A stretch of 55,447 bases of DNA from Roseburia sp. GTDB taxonomy: Bacteria > Bacillota > Clostridia > Lachnospirales > Lachnospiraceae. Numbering within the stretch: the stretch's first letter is position 1; each line of letters begins with the position of its first letter. Below are positions 41,903 to 49,659 of the stretch, one piece after another. Location of the stretch: the NCBI GenBank assembly GCA_023664725.1, contig JAMPFA010000007.1, positions 1-55,447 on the forward strand, given 5' to 3'. Both the position numbers and the translations under genes were made by a program. A model generated the notes under the pieces. That model was not told the DNA's origin. It did no database searches and saw nothing but the letters and a program-made list of their open reading frames with translations.

Positions 41903-41931
41903 AAAAGGCCTTGATGATTCAGGGCTTTTTT
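41903..41931 (+). terminator. Rho-independent terminator after the tRNAs
   Basis: AAAAGGCCTTGA pairs over 12 bases with TCAGGGCTTTTT (G-T pairs included) around a 4-base loop, ending in T's. Confidence 0.85.
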
Positions 41932-41975
41932 GTTTATGCACAGTGGTGTGTAAGGAATATTAGAGAAGCTGGCTT

Positions 41976-42515
41976 ATGGCAGAAGCAGGACAAGGGAGTG
42001 ATTGGATGGGGTTAGATGTACAGATAACTGATATGGCAGGGGCAACACCGGACCATCCTACAGTAATCACGAATTTTGTAAATATGGTATACAATCAGTT
42101 AAAAGACAGTACATGCCGAGTGTATCCCGATAACGTGCAATATAAATGGAAAATCAGCGATACGGAAGAAAAAATTGTTATTCCAGATGCGTCTATAAAT
42201 TGTCAAATTAGGTGCAGGAAGGGAAATAGTTTTCTGAATGCGCCTCAATTTGTGTTGGAGGTATTATCTCCATCTACTGCAAAATATGACAGGACGGAGA
42301 AAAAAGAAATTTACAGGTCTGAAGAAATTCCGGAATATTGGATTGTTGACATCAGGCAGCGTCTTATAGAAATTTATGATCTTGATTACGAGTATGGAAA
42401 TCCTGATTACTATTTAGTTGATACAGTAACAAGTGAAAATACAAAAGATTTACATTTGATTCACTTTCCGCATATAAAAATAGATTTTGATCAACTGTTT
42501 GATGGTGTGGAGTAA
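41976..42515 (+). CDS. Uma2-family nuclease-like protein
   Basis: 179 residues from ATG 41976; ATG 42006 is also possible, and neither has a strong ribosome site. The PD-(D/E)XK-like core is complete: IVIPDASINC (the PD), FVLEVLSPSTAKYDRTEKKE and IPEYWIVDIRQRLIEIY. Uma2 proteins are very common in cyanobacteria and Clostridia and are expected to be nucleases from their fold, but their role is not known. A dead copy lies before the CIS operon at 15020-15160, minus strand. Confidence 0.85.
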   Translation: MAEAGQGSDWMGLDVQITDMAGATPDHPTVITNFVNMVYNQLKDSTCRVYPDNVQYKWKISDTEEKIVIPDASINCQIRCRKGNSFLNAPQFVLEVLSPSTAKYDRTEKKEIYRSEEIPEYWIVDIRQRLIEIYDLDYEYGNPDYYLVDTVTSENTKDLHLIHFPHIKIDFDQLFDGVE

Positions 42516-42532
42516 TAGGAGAATCGTGTATA

Positions 42533-42560
42533 GGGGGAGGAAATCTCCCCTGTTTCTCTT
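42533..42560 (+). terminator. Weak terminator-like hairpin
   Basis: GGGGAG at 42534 pairs with CTCCCC at 42545 over a 5-base loop, followed by a T-rich but interrupted stretch. Confidence 0.5.
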
Positions 42561-42669
42561 TATCTTAAAATTCTCAATTATTTTCTAATTTTTGTCACCT
42601 TTTTTCCCACCCGATTGTATTATTAGTGAAAGGCCTTTACAACTGTTACAAAGGAGCGCCCAGGGAACC

Positions 42670-43071
42670 ATGAGAGAACAAGTACAGGAGCTGATGAGGC
42701 AGTATCAGAACAGCCTCTATGCAGTGGCATTTAGCATATGCAAAAACCCGGAAGATGCGGAGGATGTTGTTCAGGAAACCTTTATTCAGTACCACACAAG
42801 TAAAAATGAATTTGAAAACCAGCAGCACATTCGTGCGTGGCTGATCCGGGTGGCCATCAACAAGGCAAAAAATGTGAATCATACTTTTTGGAGGAAAAAT
42901 AAAGTGCCCTTGGAAGACTATATGCAAACGCTCACATTTGAGACGCCGGAATCCAGGAATCTTTTTGAAACGGTTATGAAACTTCCGGAAAAATACCGGA
43001 CGGCAATACATCTGTTTTATTATGAAGATTTTGCCATAAAAGAGATTGCCGGGACATTTCTTTGGAGGTAG
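42670..43071 (+). pseudogene. ECF-type sigma factor lacking its DNA-binding end
   Basis: ATG 42670 follows AAAGGAG. Region 2 is intact (LYAVAFSICKNPEDAEDVVQ, then ETFIQYH, IRAWLIRVAINKAKN). Region 4 starts (LPEKYRTAIHLFYYEDFAIK) but stops at 43071 within the helix-turn-helix (EIAGTFLWR), removing the recognition helix. It cannot bind a -35 element. The partner behind it is also damaged, so a deletion seems to have joined the two. Confidence 0.75.
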
Positions 43072-43076
43072 AAAAT

Positions 43077-43549
43077 ATGGCTAATATGAAGAGAAAACAC
43101 AAAATGAACCTTGCATTTGCGCTTTTGCAGCATGTATTATCATCGGCGGTTCCGCTACCGCCTATGCGGCAGATGTAGGAGGGATACAGGAGATATTTTC
43201 CACATGGATCAACGGAGAAAGAGTGACAGTGAGTGTGAAATCTGATGTCGAAGAAGAGGGATATACGTTTTGCTGCGTCAATGACGATACAGAGGTTGTC
43301 TGGGGAGCAGGAGGTGCCGCTTTGGATGAAAATGGAAATGAAACAATATTGTCTGCTCAGGAGATTATGGCAGAATACAGTGATACCCCTCAGGTTGATA
43401 CAGATGATGCAGAGGGTATCACCCACTATGTGAAGATCACAAGGGATAATGACGGCTCTTACCCTTACGAATCCACTACCGATGTACCGGAGGAGGGGAA
43501 GGAATCGTACACGCAGATCAATGGGGAATTGCGAATACACATCGATTAG
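43077..43549 (+). pseudogene. Exported protein of a sigma/anti-sigma pair, frameshifted
   Basis: ATG 43077 opens MKRKHKMNLAFAL, then the frame is lost. The continuation AACIIIGGSATAYAADVGG, a signal peptide with an AYA cleavage site, lies in the next frame. A single missing T in the CTTTTG at about 43129 explains the break. The mature part (to 43549) is acidic, about 130 residues (ERVTVSVKSDVEEEGYTFCC). Such proteins often follow ECF sigma factors and resemble the outside part of anti-sigma proteins. Confidence 0.55.
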
Positions 43550-43646
43550 GAGTTTCTTTTTTCTATATAATCCGCTATAATAAATGTACCAGCCTAAGGA
43601 GAGATATCCGGCTGATATATTTTGCGTGAAAATAAAGGAGTTATCT

Positions 43647-44291
43647 ATGAATTGCAGAAAAGAACAGTTATTACTCTACGCAGTGACAGACCGAAGCTGG
43701 CTGCGGGGAGAGACATTATGCGAACAGATTGAAATGGCATTGCAGGGTGGTGTGACCTTTTTACAGCTTCGGGAGAAAAAACTGTCGGAAGAGGAATTTT
43801 TAAAGGAGGCAGTGGAAGTAAAAGAGCGCTGTGCCTCTTACCATGTACCCCTGATCATAAATGACAATGTAGAAATTGCCAGGAAATCCGGCGCAGATGG
43901 TGTCCACATAGGGCAGGGGGATATGGATGTGATAGAGGCCAGGAAAATTTTAGGACCGGACAAGATCATAGGTGTCTCCGCAAGGACTGTGGAGCAGGCA
44001 AAAAAGGCACAGGCAGAGGGTGCAGATTATCTTGGCAGCGGTGCAGTGTTCCACACAGGGACAAAGGGGGATGCCAAGGCCTTAGACCATAATGTCTTAA
44101 AAGAGATCTGTGCCAGTGTGGATATTCCGGTGGTTGCTATCGGAGGAATCACAAGGGATAATATCAGACAGCTTACGGGTTTGGGCATGGACGGGGCAGC
44201 AGTGGTAAGCGCCATCTTTGCCCAGAAGAATATAAGGTCAGCAACAGAAGAGCTGAAAATGATTCTAAATGAGATGATAAGGAAAGAGTAA
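43647..44291 (+). CDS. thiE: Thiamine phosphate synthase
   Basis: Joins hydroxymethylpyrimidine diphosphate and thiazole phosphate to thiamine phosphate. 214 residues from ATG 43647 (AAAGGAG upstream). Motifs: LYAVTDRSWL, GVTFLQLREK, IINDNVEIARKSGADGVHIG, VGVSART-like IGVSARTVEQA, and IPVVAIGGITRDNI for phosphate binding. No other thiamine gene is near, and no TPP riboswitch was seen in the leader. Two TATAAT boxes (43566, 43576) lie upstream without good -35 partners. Confidence 0.95.
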   Translation: MNCRKEQLLLYAVTDRSWLRGETLCEQIEMALQGGVTFLQLREKKLSEEEFLKEAVEVKERCASYHVPLIINDNVEIARKSGADGVHIGQGDMDVIEARKILGPDKIIGVSARTVEQAKKAQAEGADYLGSGAVFHTGTKGDAKALDHNVLKEICASVDIPVVAIGGITRDNIRQLTGLGMDGAAVVSAIFAQKNIRSATEELKMILNEMIRKE

Positions 44292-44318
44292 TAAGCAATT
44301 TAATATGTCACGTATACA

Positions 44319-44354
44319 AAAAAAGCCTCCGGTCCATGCCAGAGACTTTCTTGA
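44319..44354. terminator. Terminator between thiE and the transglycosylase
   Basis: On the minus strand AGTCTCTGG pairs with CCGGAGGCT (G-T pairs) over a 6-base loop, followed by seven T's; it ends the transglycosylase transcript. On the plus strand the stem is followed by TTTCTT, a weaker terminator for thiE. Confidence 0.75.
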
Positions 44355-44360
44355 TAATTA

Positions 44361-45152
44361 TTATACAATTTCTCCACTATTCACAAGGAATGTCTTAGCA
44401 GGAGCAGAAGACAAATCCTGATAAGCCTTATAGCTGTCAGTAACCTGTTCCTCATCCTCATCATCGTCAGAAATCACATTGAAAGAAAGCGCCATTGTCT
44501 CATTGTCTTTCCCCACAAGGGTAGTGAGAACTTTCATGTAATCTTCATAGGAAAAGATATTGGTCAGGATTTCCTGAGCAAAATCATTTAAATCCTGATA
44601 TGTAATATCTGTATCATTTGTCACAGTAGCCTCGCCCACCATATAGTGGGTTTCCTGGTCGGGAACTTCCACTCCCTCCGACAAATACTGCGTGATCTTG
44701 GCAACGTAGTCTTGTGTCTCAGCAAAAGGCGGGATACCGCCATACTTGTCCACATTATTGCTGCCTGCATTGTATGCGGCAAGGGCAAGGGACACATCAC
44801 CGTTGTATTTGTCCAGCATCTGACGGATATATTTTGCCCCACCCATAATATTCTGGTAGGGGTCATAGGAATCTGTCACTCCAAGGCTCCTGGCAGTGGC
44901 AGGCATCAACTGCATTAACCCTTGGGCGCCGCTGCGGCTGGTAGCGTTGGTACGGAAACTGGATTCCTGTTTTGTCATAGCTTTCAATAATTCTTCGGAG
45001 ACACCGTAAGTCTGGGAGGCCTCCTGATAAATTTCATCTAATGTTTTGCTTGTCTTTAAATAAGAAGAAAAATCCACGTCGGACTGCTGATGCACCTGAT
45101 CAGAAGCAGTCAAAGCGGCCTGTAAAGCCTGAATGGCTGATACATTTGTCAT
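44361..45152 (-). CDS. Lytic transglycosylase (SLT domain) without a signal peptide
   Basis: 263 residues on the minus strand, AAAGGAG before its ATG. Residues 45-150 are a goose-type SLT domain: LKAMTKQESSFRTNATSRSG with catalytic Glu, GAQGLMQLMPATARSLG, and LALAAYNAGSNNVDKYGGIP. It cleaves peptidoglycan glycan strands. The N-terminus is hydrophilic (SAIQALQAALTASDQVHQQS), with no Sec signal, so export must use another path or lysis. The C-terminal 90 residues are acidic and unassigned. Confidence 0.9.
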   Translation of the reverse strand: MTNVSAIQALQAALTASDQVHQQSDVDFSSYLKTSKTLDEIYQEASQTYGVSEELLKAMTKQESSFRTNATSRSGAQGLMQLMPATARSLGVTDSYDPYQNIMGGAKYIRQMLDKYNGDVSLALAAYNAGSNNVDKYGGIPPFAETQDYVAKITQYLSEGVEVPDQETHYMVGEATVTNDTDITYQDLNDFAQEILTNIFSYEDYMKVLTTLVGKDNETMALSFNVISDDDEDEEQVTDSYKAYQDLSSAPAKTFLVNSGEIV

Positions 45153-45279
45153 TCTACAAAACTCCTTTTTTCATAATCGCATATATTATACTACATTTTT
45201 ATTGAAGTTGAAAAGACCTTTTTTGAAAAATCTCAGATTTTCCATGGAATTGGAGAGAGGCTTGTGATAAAATAACCTT

Positions 45280-46260
45280 ATGAAAACCATAGACTTAAAT
45301 ATTAAGGAAAACAATTTTCCTCCGGCATATCTGCTTTACGGGGAGGAAGTGTATTTGAAAAGACAATACAGGGATAAATTAGTGAAGGCCATGACCACAG
45401 AGGGGGATACCATGAATTTTTCCACCTACCAGGGGAAAGACATCAATCCCGGTGAACTGATTGACCTGGCTGAGACTCTGCCTTTTTTTGCGGAGAGAAG
45501 GGTGATTTTGGTGGAGGACAGCGGATTTTTTAAGGCTTCCTGTGACACATTGGCGGAGTACATCCCACAGATCAATGCGAGCACCTGTTTCATTTTTGTG
45601 GAGTCGGAGGTGGATAAGCGTTCCAGAACCTATAAGGCGATAAAAAAAGCAGGTTCCGCAGTAGAGTTTGTCCCCCAGACAGAGGCGGTTTTGACCCGCT
45701 GGGTGTTAGGCAGGATTAAGCGGGAAAATAAGAACATCACCCAGCCGGTGATGCAGATGTTTTTTGACAGGACAGGCTTTGACATGAGCAATATTAACAG
45801 GGAGCTGGAAAAGCTTCTGTGTTACACCTTGAAAAAAGATGTGATCGAGGCGGAGGATGTGAAAGCAGTGGTGACAGAGCAGATCAGCAACAAAATTTTT
45901 GACATGGTGGATGCCATCTCCTCCCATGCCCAGAAAAAGGCATTGGAGCTATACTACAATCTTTTGACACTAAAAGAGCCTCCCATGCGGATCCTTTTTC
46001 TGATCACCAGGCAGTTTCGCATCCTTGTGGAGGTAAAAGAGTTGACGGGGAAAGGTTTTTCCAACAAAGATATTGCACAGAAAGTGGGAGTTCCGGAGTT
46101 TGCGGTGAGAAAATATCAGGGGCAGAACAGGAGCTATACAAAGGAGAAGCTGATCCAGGCGTTAAAGGATGCGGCCACTGCGGAGGAGGAGGTAAAGACA
46201 GGAAGGTTAAATGAAAAGATTGCAGTGGAGATTTTTATCACAGCTTACAGCAAAGCATAA
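45280..46260 (+). CDS. holA: DNA polymerase III subunit delta
   Basis: 326 residues; clamp-loader subunit that opens the sliding clamp. PPAYLLYGEEVYLKRQYRDK at the start and CFIFVESEVDKRSRTYKAIK in the middle, then the helical lid and collar domains (PPMRILFLITRQFRILVEVK) match HolA. The ribosome site is weak (GGAGAGAGG lies about 19 bases upstream). It is convergent with rpsT, as in many Clostridia and Bacillus where holA and rpsT are neighbours. Confidence 0.93.
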   Translation: MKTIDLNIKENNFPPAYLLYGEEVYLKRQYRDKLVKAMTTEGDTMNFSTYQGKDINPGELIDLAETLPFFAERRVILVEDSGFFKASCDTLAEYIPQINASTCFIFVESEVDKRSRTYKAIKKAGSAVEFVPQTEAVLTRWVLGRIKRENKNITQPVMQMFFDRTGFDMSNINRELEKLLCYTLKKDVIEAEDVKAVVTEQISNKIFDMVDAISSHAQKKALELYYNLLTLKEPPMRILFLITRQFRILVEVKELTGKGFSNKDIAQKVGVPEFAVRKYQGQNRSYTKEKLIQALKDAATAEEEVKTGRLNEKIAVEIFITAYSKA

Positions 46261-46268
46261 AAAACCCA

Positions 46269-46335
46269 GCAGGGTTTACCCCTGCTCGTTGCGCCGTCCG
46301 CATGTCACATAGCGACTATATTCTTTATGCGGACG
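46269..46335. other. Two hairpins between holA and rpsT
   Basis: GCAGGG (46269) pairs with CCCTGC over a TTTAC-type loop. Then CGTCCGCAT at 46295-46303 pairs perfectly with ATGCGGACG at 46327-46335 over a 23-base loop. Neither has a T tract. They lie right before the terminator. Confidence 0.7.
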
Positions 46336-46340
46336 TGTGC

Positions 46341-46384
46341 AAAAAAGAGCAGGACATCTGACGGGAATGTCCTGCTCTTTGTTT
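46341..46384. terminator. Bidirectional terminator
   Basis: AAAGAGCAGGACA (46344-46356) is perfectly complementary to TGTCCTGCTCTTT (46368-46380), loop of 11. A's on the left and T's on the right serve both holA and rpsT. Confidence 0.92.
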
Positions 46385-46388
46385 TGCA

Positions 46389-46652
46389 TTAGCCCAGTGT
46401 GTTTACCAGTTTGGTCAAACGGGAAACTTTGCCGGCAGCGTTATTTTTGTGATATACGCCTTTGCTTGCCGCTTTGCTGATAGCAGAGATCGCAGCAGTA
46501 AGTGCAGCCTGTGCTTCCTCTTTATTCTTAGCCTCAACAGCAGCCTCTACCTTTTTCATAGCAGTTTTTACTGCAGATTTGATAGATTTGTTTCTTGCAG
46601 TTTTTGCTTGAGTCACTAAGATTCTTTTCTTAGCAGATTTAATATTAGCCAA
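46389..46652 (-). CDS. rpsT: Small ribosomal subunit protein bS20
   Basis: Binds 16S rRNA in the 30S subunit. The start is a TTG at 46652 with GGAGGT on the minus strand at 46660-46665: translation gives [20 protein letters not shown] and 87 residues, exactly the family length. Upstream in-frame ATG codons (to 46778) would add an unrelated tail. The rare TTG start is typical for S20, where weak initiation helps autoregulation. Confidence 0.96.
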   Translation of the reverse strand: MANIKSAKKRILVTQAKTARNKSIKSAVKTAMKKVEAAVEAKNKEEAQAALTAAISAISKAASKGVYHKNNAAGKVSRLTKLVNTLG

Positions 46653-46783
46653 TCCAGACACCTCCAATATGTGTGAATTTTCGTAACTGTTCAGTATCTT
46701 CACAGACCTGCTGAATAGTTTGTTTTCATAATTTTGTGCATTGAAGCCGGACACGGACGTCTCAATACACACATACAAATGTT

Positions 46784-46812
46784 ATTTTAGGATAATATTT
46801 CTAATATGTCAA
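46784..46812 (-). promoter_or_regulatory. Promoter of rpsT
   Basis: On the minus strand TTGACA (46812-46807), 17-nt spacer, TAAAAT (46789-46784). It implies a leader of about 125 bases, long enough for S20 feedback control. Confidence 0.8.
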
Positions 46813-46879
46813 TACATATTTTGCCTGTTTTTACAAAAAACTAAGGAGAATACGATTACAGTCAAAGGTGGTGCAAGAA

Positions 46880-47830
46880 ATGTATCAGGTTCGTACGGAC
46901 CTTGCATTAGAGGCAAGAGAAAAATTTGAAAGTGACAATGTTGAGGTGAAAGGTGTTGAAGTCAAGAATGAAGAGGTTGACGGCAACATGAAAATTACAA
47001 AAGTGATGATCCGCACCGAGAACGGGGCAAAGGCGATGGGAAAGCCCAGAGGAAATTACATTACATTAGAGGCACCGGATATGGCGGATTCCGATGAGGA
47101 TTACCATCGGGAGATTTCAGAGCAGTTGGCAAAGATTTTGAAAGAACTGATGCCCATCGACTCAAAAGAGTTGTCAGTTCTCATCGTTGGTCTTGGCAAT
47201 CGGGAGGTGACGCCGGATGCCTTAGGACCAAGAGTGGCAGACAATATGATGATTACTAGGCATATTATCAGAAAATTTGGAAAATATGCTTTCGGCCTCA
47301 CAAGCAGTCACCAGATCAGCAGTCTTGTACCCGGTGTGATGGCCCAGACCGGAATGGAGACGCTGGAGATTATTAAAGGAGTGTTAAAGGAGACGAAGCC
47401 GGACTATATTATCGCCATAGATGCCCTTGCCGCCAGAAGCACAAAGCGGTTAAACCGGACGATCCAGATCACAGATACAGGAATTTCCCCGGGTTCAGGA
47501 GTGGGAAACCACAGACATGCTTTAAATGAGGAAAGTATCGGCATTCCCGTCATCGCCATCGGGATTCCAACTGTGGTAGATGCAGTGACCATCGTCAGTG
47601 ACACCATGAGCAATCTGGTGACGGCAATGGAGGAGACAAGAAGGTTAGAGGATATTGGGCACTCCATCAGTCAGCTTGAGGAGGCGGAGAAGCATGAACT
47701 GATACGGGAACTGCTCTCCCCGAACTTAAATACGATGTTTGTCACCCCAAAAGACATTGACGAGTCCATCAAGCGGCTAAGTTTTACGATTTCTGAGGGG
47801 ATCAATATGGCGTTTTTTCCTTCAGCATAA
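46880..47830 (+). CDS. gpr: Germination (spore) protease
   Basis: Degrades the small acid-soluble DNA-binding proteins when spores germinate. 316 residues from ATG 46880, with AAAGGTGG upstream; GTG codons at 46868 and 46871 are alternatives. YQVRTDLALEARE is the propeptide-side start. Core motifs are IVGLGNREVTPDALGPRVAD, SLVPGVMAQTGMETLE, IIAIDALAARSTKRLNRTIQ and PGSGVGNHR. It precedes spoIIP, the usual Clostridia and Bacillus order. Its presence shows that the organism forms spores. Confidence 0.95.
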   Translation: MYQVRTDLALEAREKFESDNVEVKGVEVKNEEVDGNMKITKVMIRTENGAKAMGKPRGNYITLEAPDMADSDEDYHREISEQLAKILKELMPIDSKELSVLIVGLGNREVTPDALGPRVADNMMITRHIIRKFGKYAFGLTSSHQISSLVPGVMAQTGMETLEIIKGVLKETKPDYIIAIDALAARSTKRLNRTIQITDTGISPGSGVGNHRHALNEESIGIPVIAIGIPTVVDAVTIVSDTMSNLVTAMEETRRLEDIGHSISQLEEAEKHELIRELLSPNLNTMFVTPKDIDESIKRLSFTISEGINMAFFPSA

Positions 47831-47850
47831 GGTATAAAAAGGATTTTGTG

Positions 47851-47893
47851 GAATAAACCTCTTGTCCTGCCATATATATATAAGTGGCAGGAG
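47851..47893 (+). promoter_or_regulatory. Possible sigma-E promoter and hairpin before spoIIP
   Basis: GAATAAA (47851-47857), 13 bases, CATATATA (47871-47878) resemble the mother-cell sigma-E pattern, which fits spoIIP in Bacillus. Overlapping it, CCTGCCA (47866) pairs with TGGCAGG (47885), whose end overlaps the AGGAG ribosome site. In a read-through transcript from gpr the hairpin could hide that site; a transcript from the sigma-E start would not contain the left arm. Confidence 0.45.
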
Positions 47894-47901
47894 TGTGTAG
47901 A

Positions 47902-49227
47902 GTGAAGAATAGATGGAAAAAAAGGTATCAGGAAAAGACTTTTCTGGCAGGATGCATGCTTGTTGTCCTGATGGTCTGTTTTCTTTTTGGCAATGTGATA
48001 CAGAAAGAGTCCCTGGTGTATTCGATTATCAGGCAGGGAAAAAGTGAAGGATATTTTCAGATGTTAAAGACGGCAGTTCCTTCTATATTTTATAGAAACA
48101 CAGAGCGGTCTTTTGGACAAATATTGATGGAACAGGTTTTCGCAGCAATTCCCGCATACGGCTATATCACAAAAGCGGAGGAATATAACACCCAGATGGA
48201 GAGTGATATTTCCTACGAGGCAATTATCGCCAGGGAGGCCATGGATGAAAATTATGTAGACAGGGAGACCGGGGAGGTAGTGACATCGGAGGATGCCGGG
48301 GGAGAAGAGACAGAGGCGCAGGAACAGTCCTTAGAGGAAGGGCAGACATCCCAGCCGGAAGCATCCCAGAATGAAGCTTCGGCAGACAGTCAGAAGGAGA
48401 CGGCGGAGGTGGCAAAGGCAGCCCAGGGAAACGGGTCTGTGGGAGGATTTATCCCCAACAATGAGCCTGTTGTCACTTATCCAATGGAAAAGCTAAACGA
48501 TTTTGATTATCTACTACAGAATTTTTATGTGGTGGACCGAACCACAACCATAAACAGCGGACAGTTAAATGCGCAGGATCTGTTGGGGAGGAGCATGAAG
48601 CTTACCCACGGGCCGGATACGCCTCAGATACTTATCTATCACACCCATTCCCAGGAGGGATTTGTGGATTCCACAGGGGATGCATCCACCTCTATCGTGG
48701 GGGTGGGAGATTACTTAACCAGGCTTTTAGAAAGCTATGGATTCTCTGTGATGCACCACATCGGAGAGTATGATGTGCAGAGCAGAGATAATGCCTATTC
48801 CAAGGCAGGGCCTGCAGTGGAGCAGATTTTAAGGGAAAATCCAAGTATTGAGATTGTCATTGACCTGCACCGGGACGGTGTGGCTGAGGGAACCCATCTT
48901 GTGACGGAGCAGGGGGGAAAACAGATGGCCAGCATTATGTTTTTCAACGGGCTTAGCCGTACAACTGCAAACGGTGATATCAGTTACCTGCCCAACCCTT
49001 ACATACAGGATAATCTGGCATTTTCCCTTCAGATGCAGCTGGCGGCAAAAGAATATTATCCAGGATTTTCCCGGAGTATCTATCTGAAGGGGTATCGGTA
49101 TAATATGCATTACTGTCCCAGATCCCTGCTGGTGGAGGTGGGGGCTCAGACCAATACCGTTTCGGAGGCCATGAATGCCATGGAGCCGTTGGCAGATATT
49201 CTCGCAAAGGTCATCACACCAAAATAA
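47902..49227 (+). CDS. spoIIP: Stage II sporulation protein P
   Basis: Peptidoglycan amidase/endopeptidase of the engulfment (DMP) complex, anchored in the mother-cell membrane. 441 residues from GTG 47902 (AGGAG at 47889); GTG codons at 47884 and 47893 are alternatives. One helix at the N-terminus (FLAGCMLVVLMVCFLFGNVI), a long acidic Ala/Glu/Gln linker (about 125-190) and the enzyme domain: ILIYHTHSQEGF, VIDLHRDGV and LLVEVGAQTNT carry the zinc ligands. Longer linker than in Bacillus. Confidence 0.94.
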   Translation: MKNRWKKRYQEKTFLAGCMLVVLMVCFLFGNVIQKESLVYSIIRQGKSEGYFQMLKTAVPSIFYRNTERSFGQILMEQVFAAIPAYGYITKAEEYNTQMESDISYEAIIAREAMDENYVDRETGEVVTSEDAGGEETEAQEQSLEEGQTSQPEASQNEASADSQKETAEVAKAAQGNGSVGGFIPNNEPVVTYPMEKLNDFDYLLQNFYVVDRTTTINSGQLNAQDLLGRSMKLTHGPDTPQILIYHTHSQEGFVDSTGDASTSIVGVGDYLTRLLESYGFSVMHHIGEYDVQSRDNAYSKAGPAVEQILRENPSIEIVIDLHRDGVAEGTHLVTEQGGKQMASIMFFNGLSRTTANGDISYLPNPYIQDNLAFSLQMQLAAKEYYPGFSRSIYLKGYRYNMHYCPRSLLVEVGAQTNTVSEAMNAMEPLADILAKVITPK

Positions 49228-49260
49228 CAGAGTTTTACTGCAAATTTTTTGCTCCATAAG

Positions 49261-49289
49261 TTGACAAAAACGCCATAATATGCTAGTGT
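49261..49289 (+). promoter_or_regulatory. Promoter of cspA
   Basis: TTGACA at 49261-49266, 17-nt spacer, TAGTGT at 49284-49289 with an extended TG. The leader is about 50 bases. Confidence 0.6.
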
Positions 49290-49341
49290 AGTCTTTGTGG
49301 AATTTATTACACAGGTTATATTTAAGCAGGAGGAAAAAGTT

Positions 49342-49545
49342 ATGCAGCAGGGAACTGTAAAATGGTTTAATGCAAAAAAAGGTTATGGATTTATTTCTGA
49401 CGCAGAGGGAAATGATATTTTCGTTCATTTTTCTGCATTACAGATGGATGGATTCAAAGAATTGAAAGATGGGGAGTCTGTTGAATTCGAGGTTGTCGAA
49501 GGAGAGAAAGGACCACAGGCGGCAAACGTAACACGTTTAGCTTAA
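49342..49545 (+). CDS. cspA: Cold-shock protein
   Basis: 67 residues, single-stranded RNA/DNA chaperone. RNP1 is KGYGFIS and RNP2 is IFVHFSAL, in a normal five-strand OB fold ([15 protein letters not shown] to [10 protein letters not shown]). ATG 49342 has AGGAGG at 49328. Own promoter and terminator, so monocistronic. Confidence 0.95.
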   Translation: MQQGTVKWFNAKKGYGFISDAEGNDIFVHFSALQMDGFKELKDGESVEFEVVEGEKGPQAANVTRLA

Positions 49546-49576
49546 TAAATTTATAGAATTCGGAAATAATAACCAG

Positions 49577-49606
49577 AAAAGAGGGTGTGCAGCACCCTCT
49601 TTTAAA
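49577..49606 (+). terminator. Terminator of cspA
   Basis: AAAAGAGGGTG pairs perfectly with CACCCTCTTTT, loop TGCAG. Confidence 0.93.
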
Positions 49607-49659
49607 ATTTACCGGATTTTGTTATAGTGAGCAAATTCTGGAAGATGGAGGGAAATAGA

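Noticed and set aside
43550..43646. Possible TPP riboswitch before thiE
   Set aside because: The leader is under 100 bases and lacks the conserved CTGAGA and ACCTGAT-type blocks.
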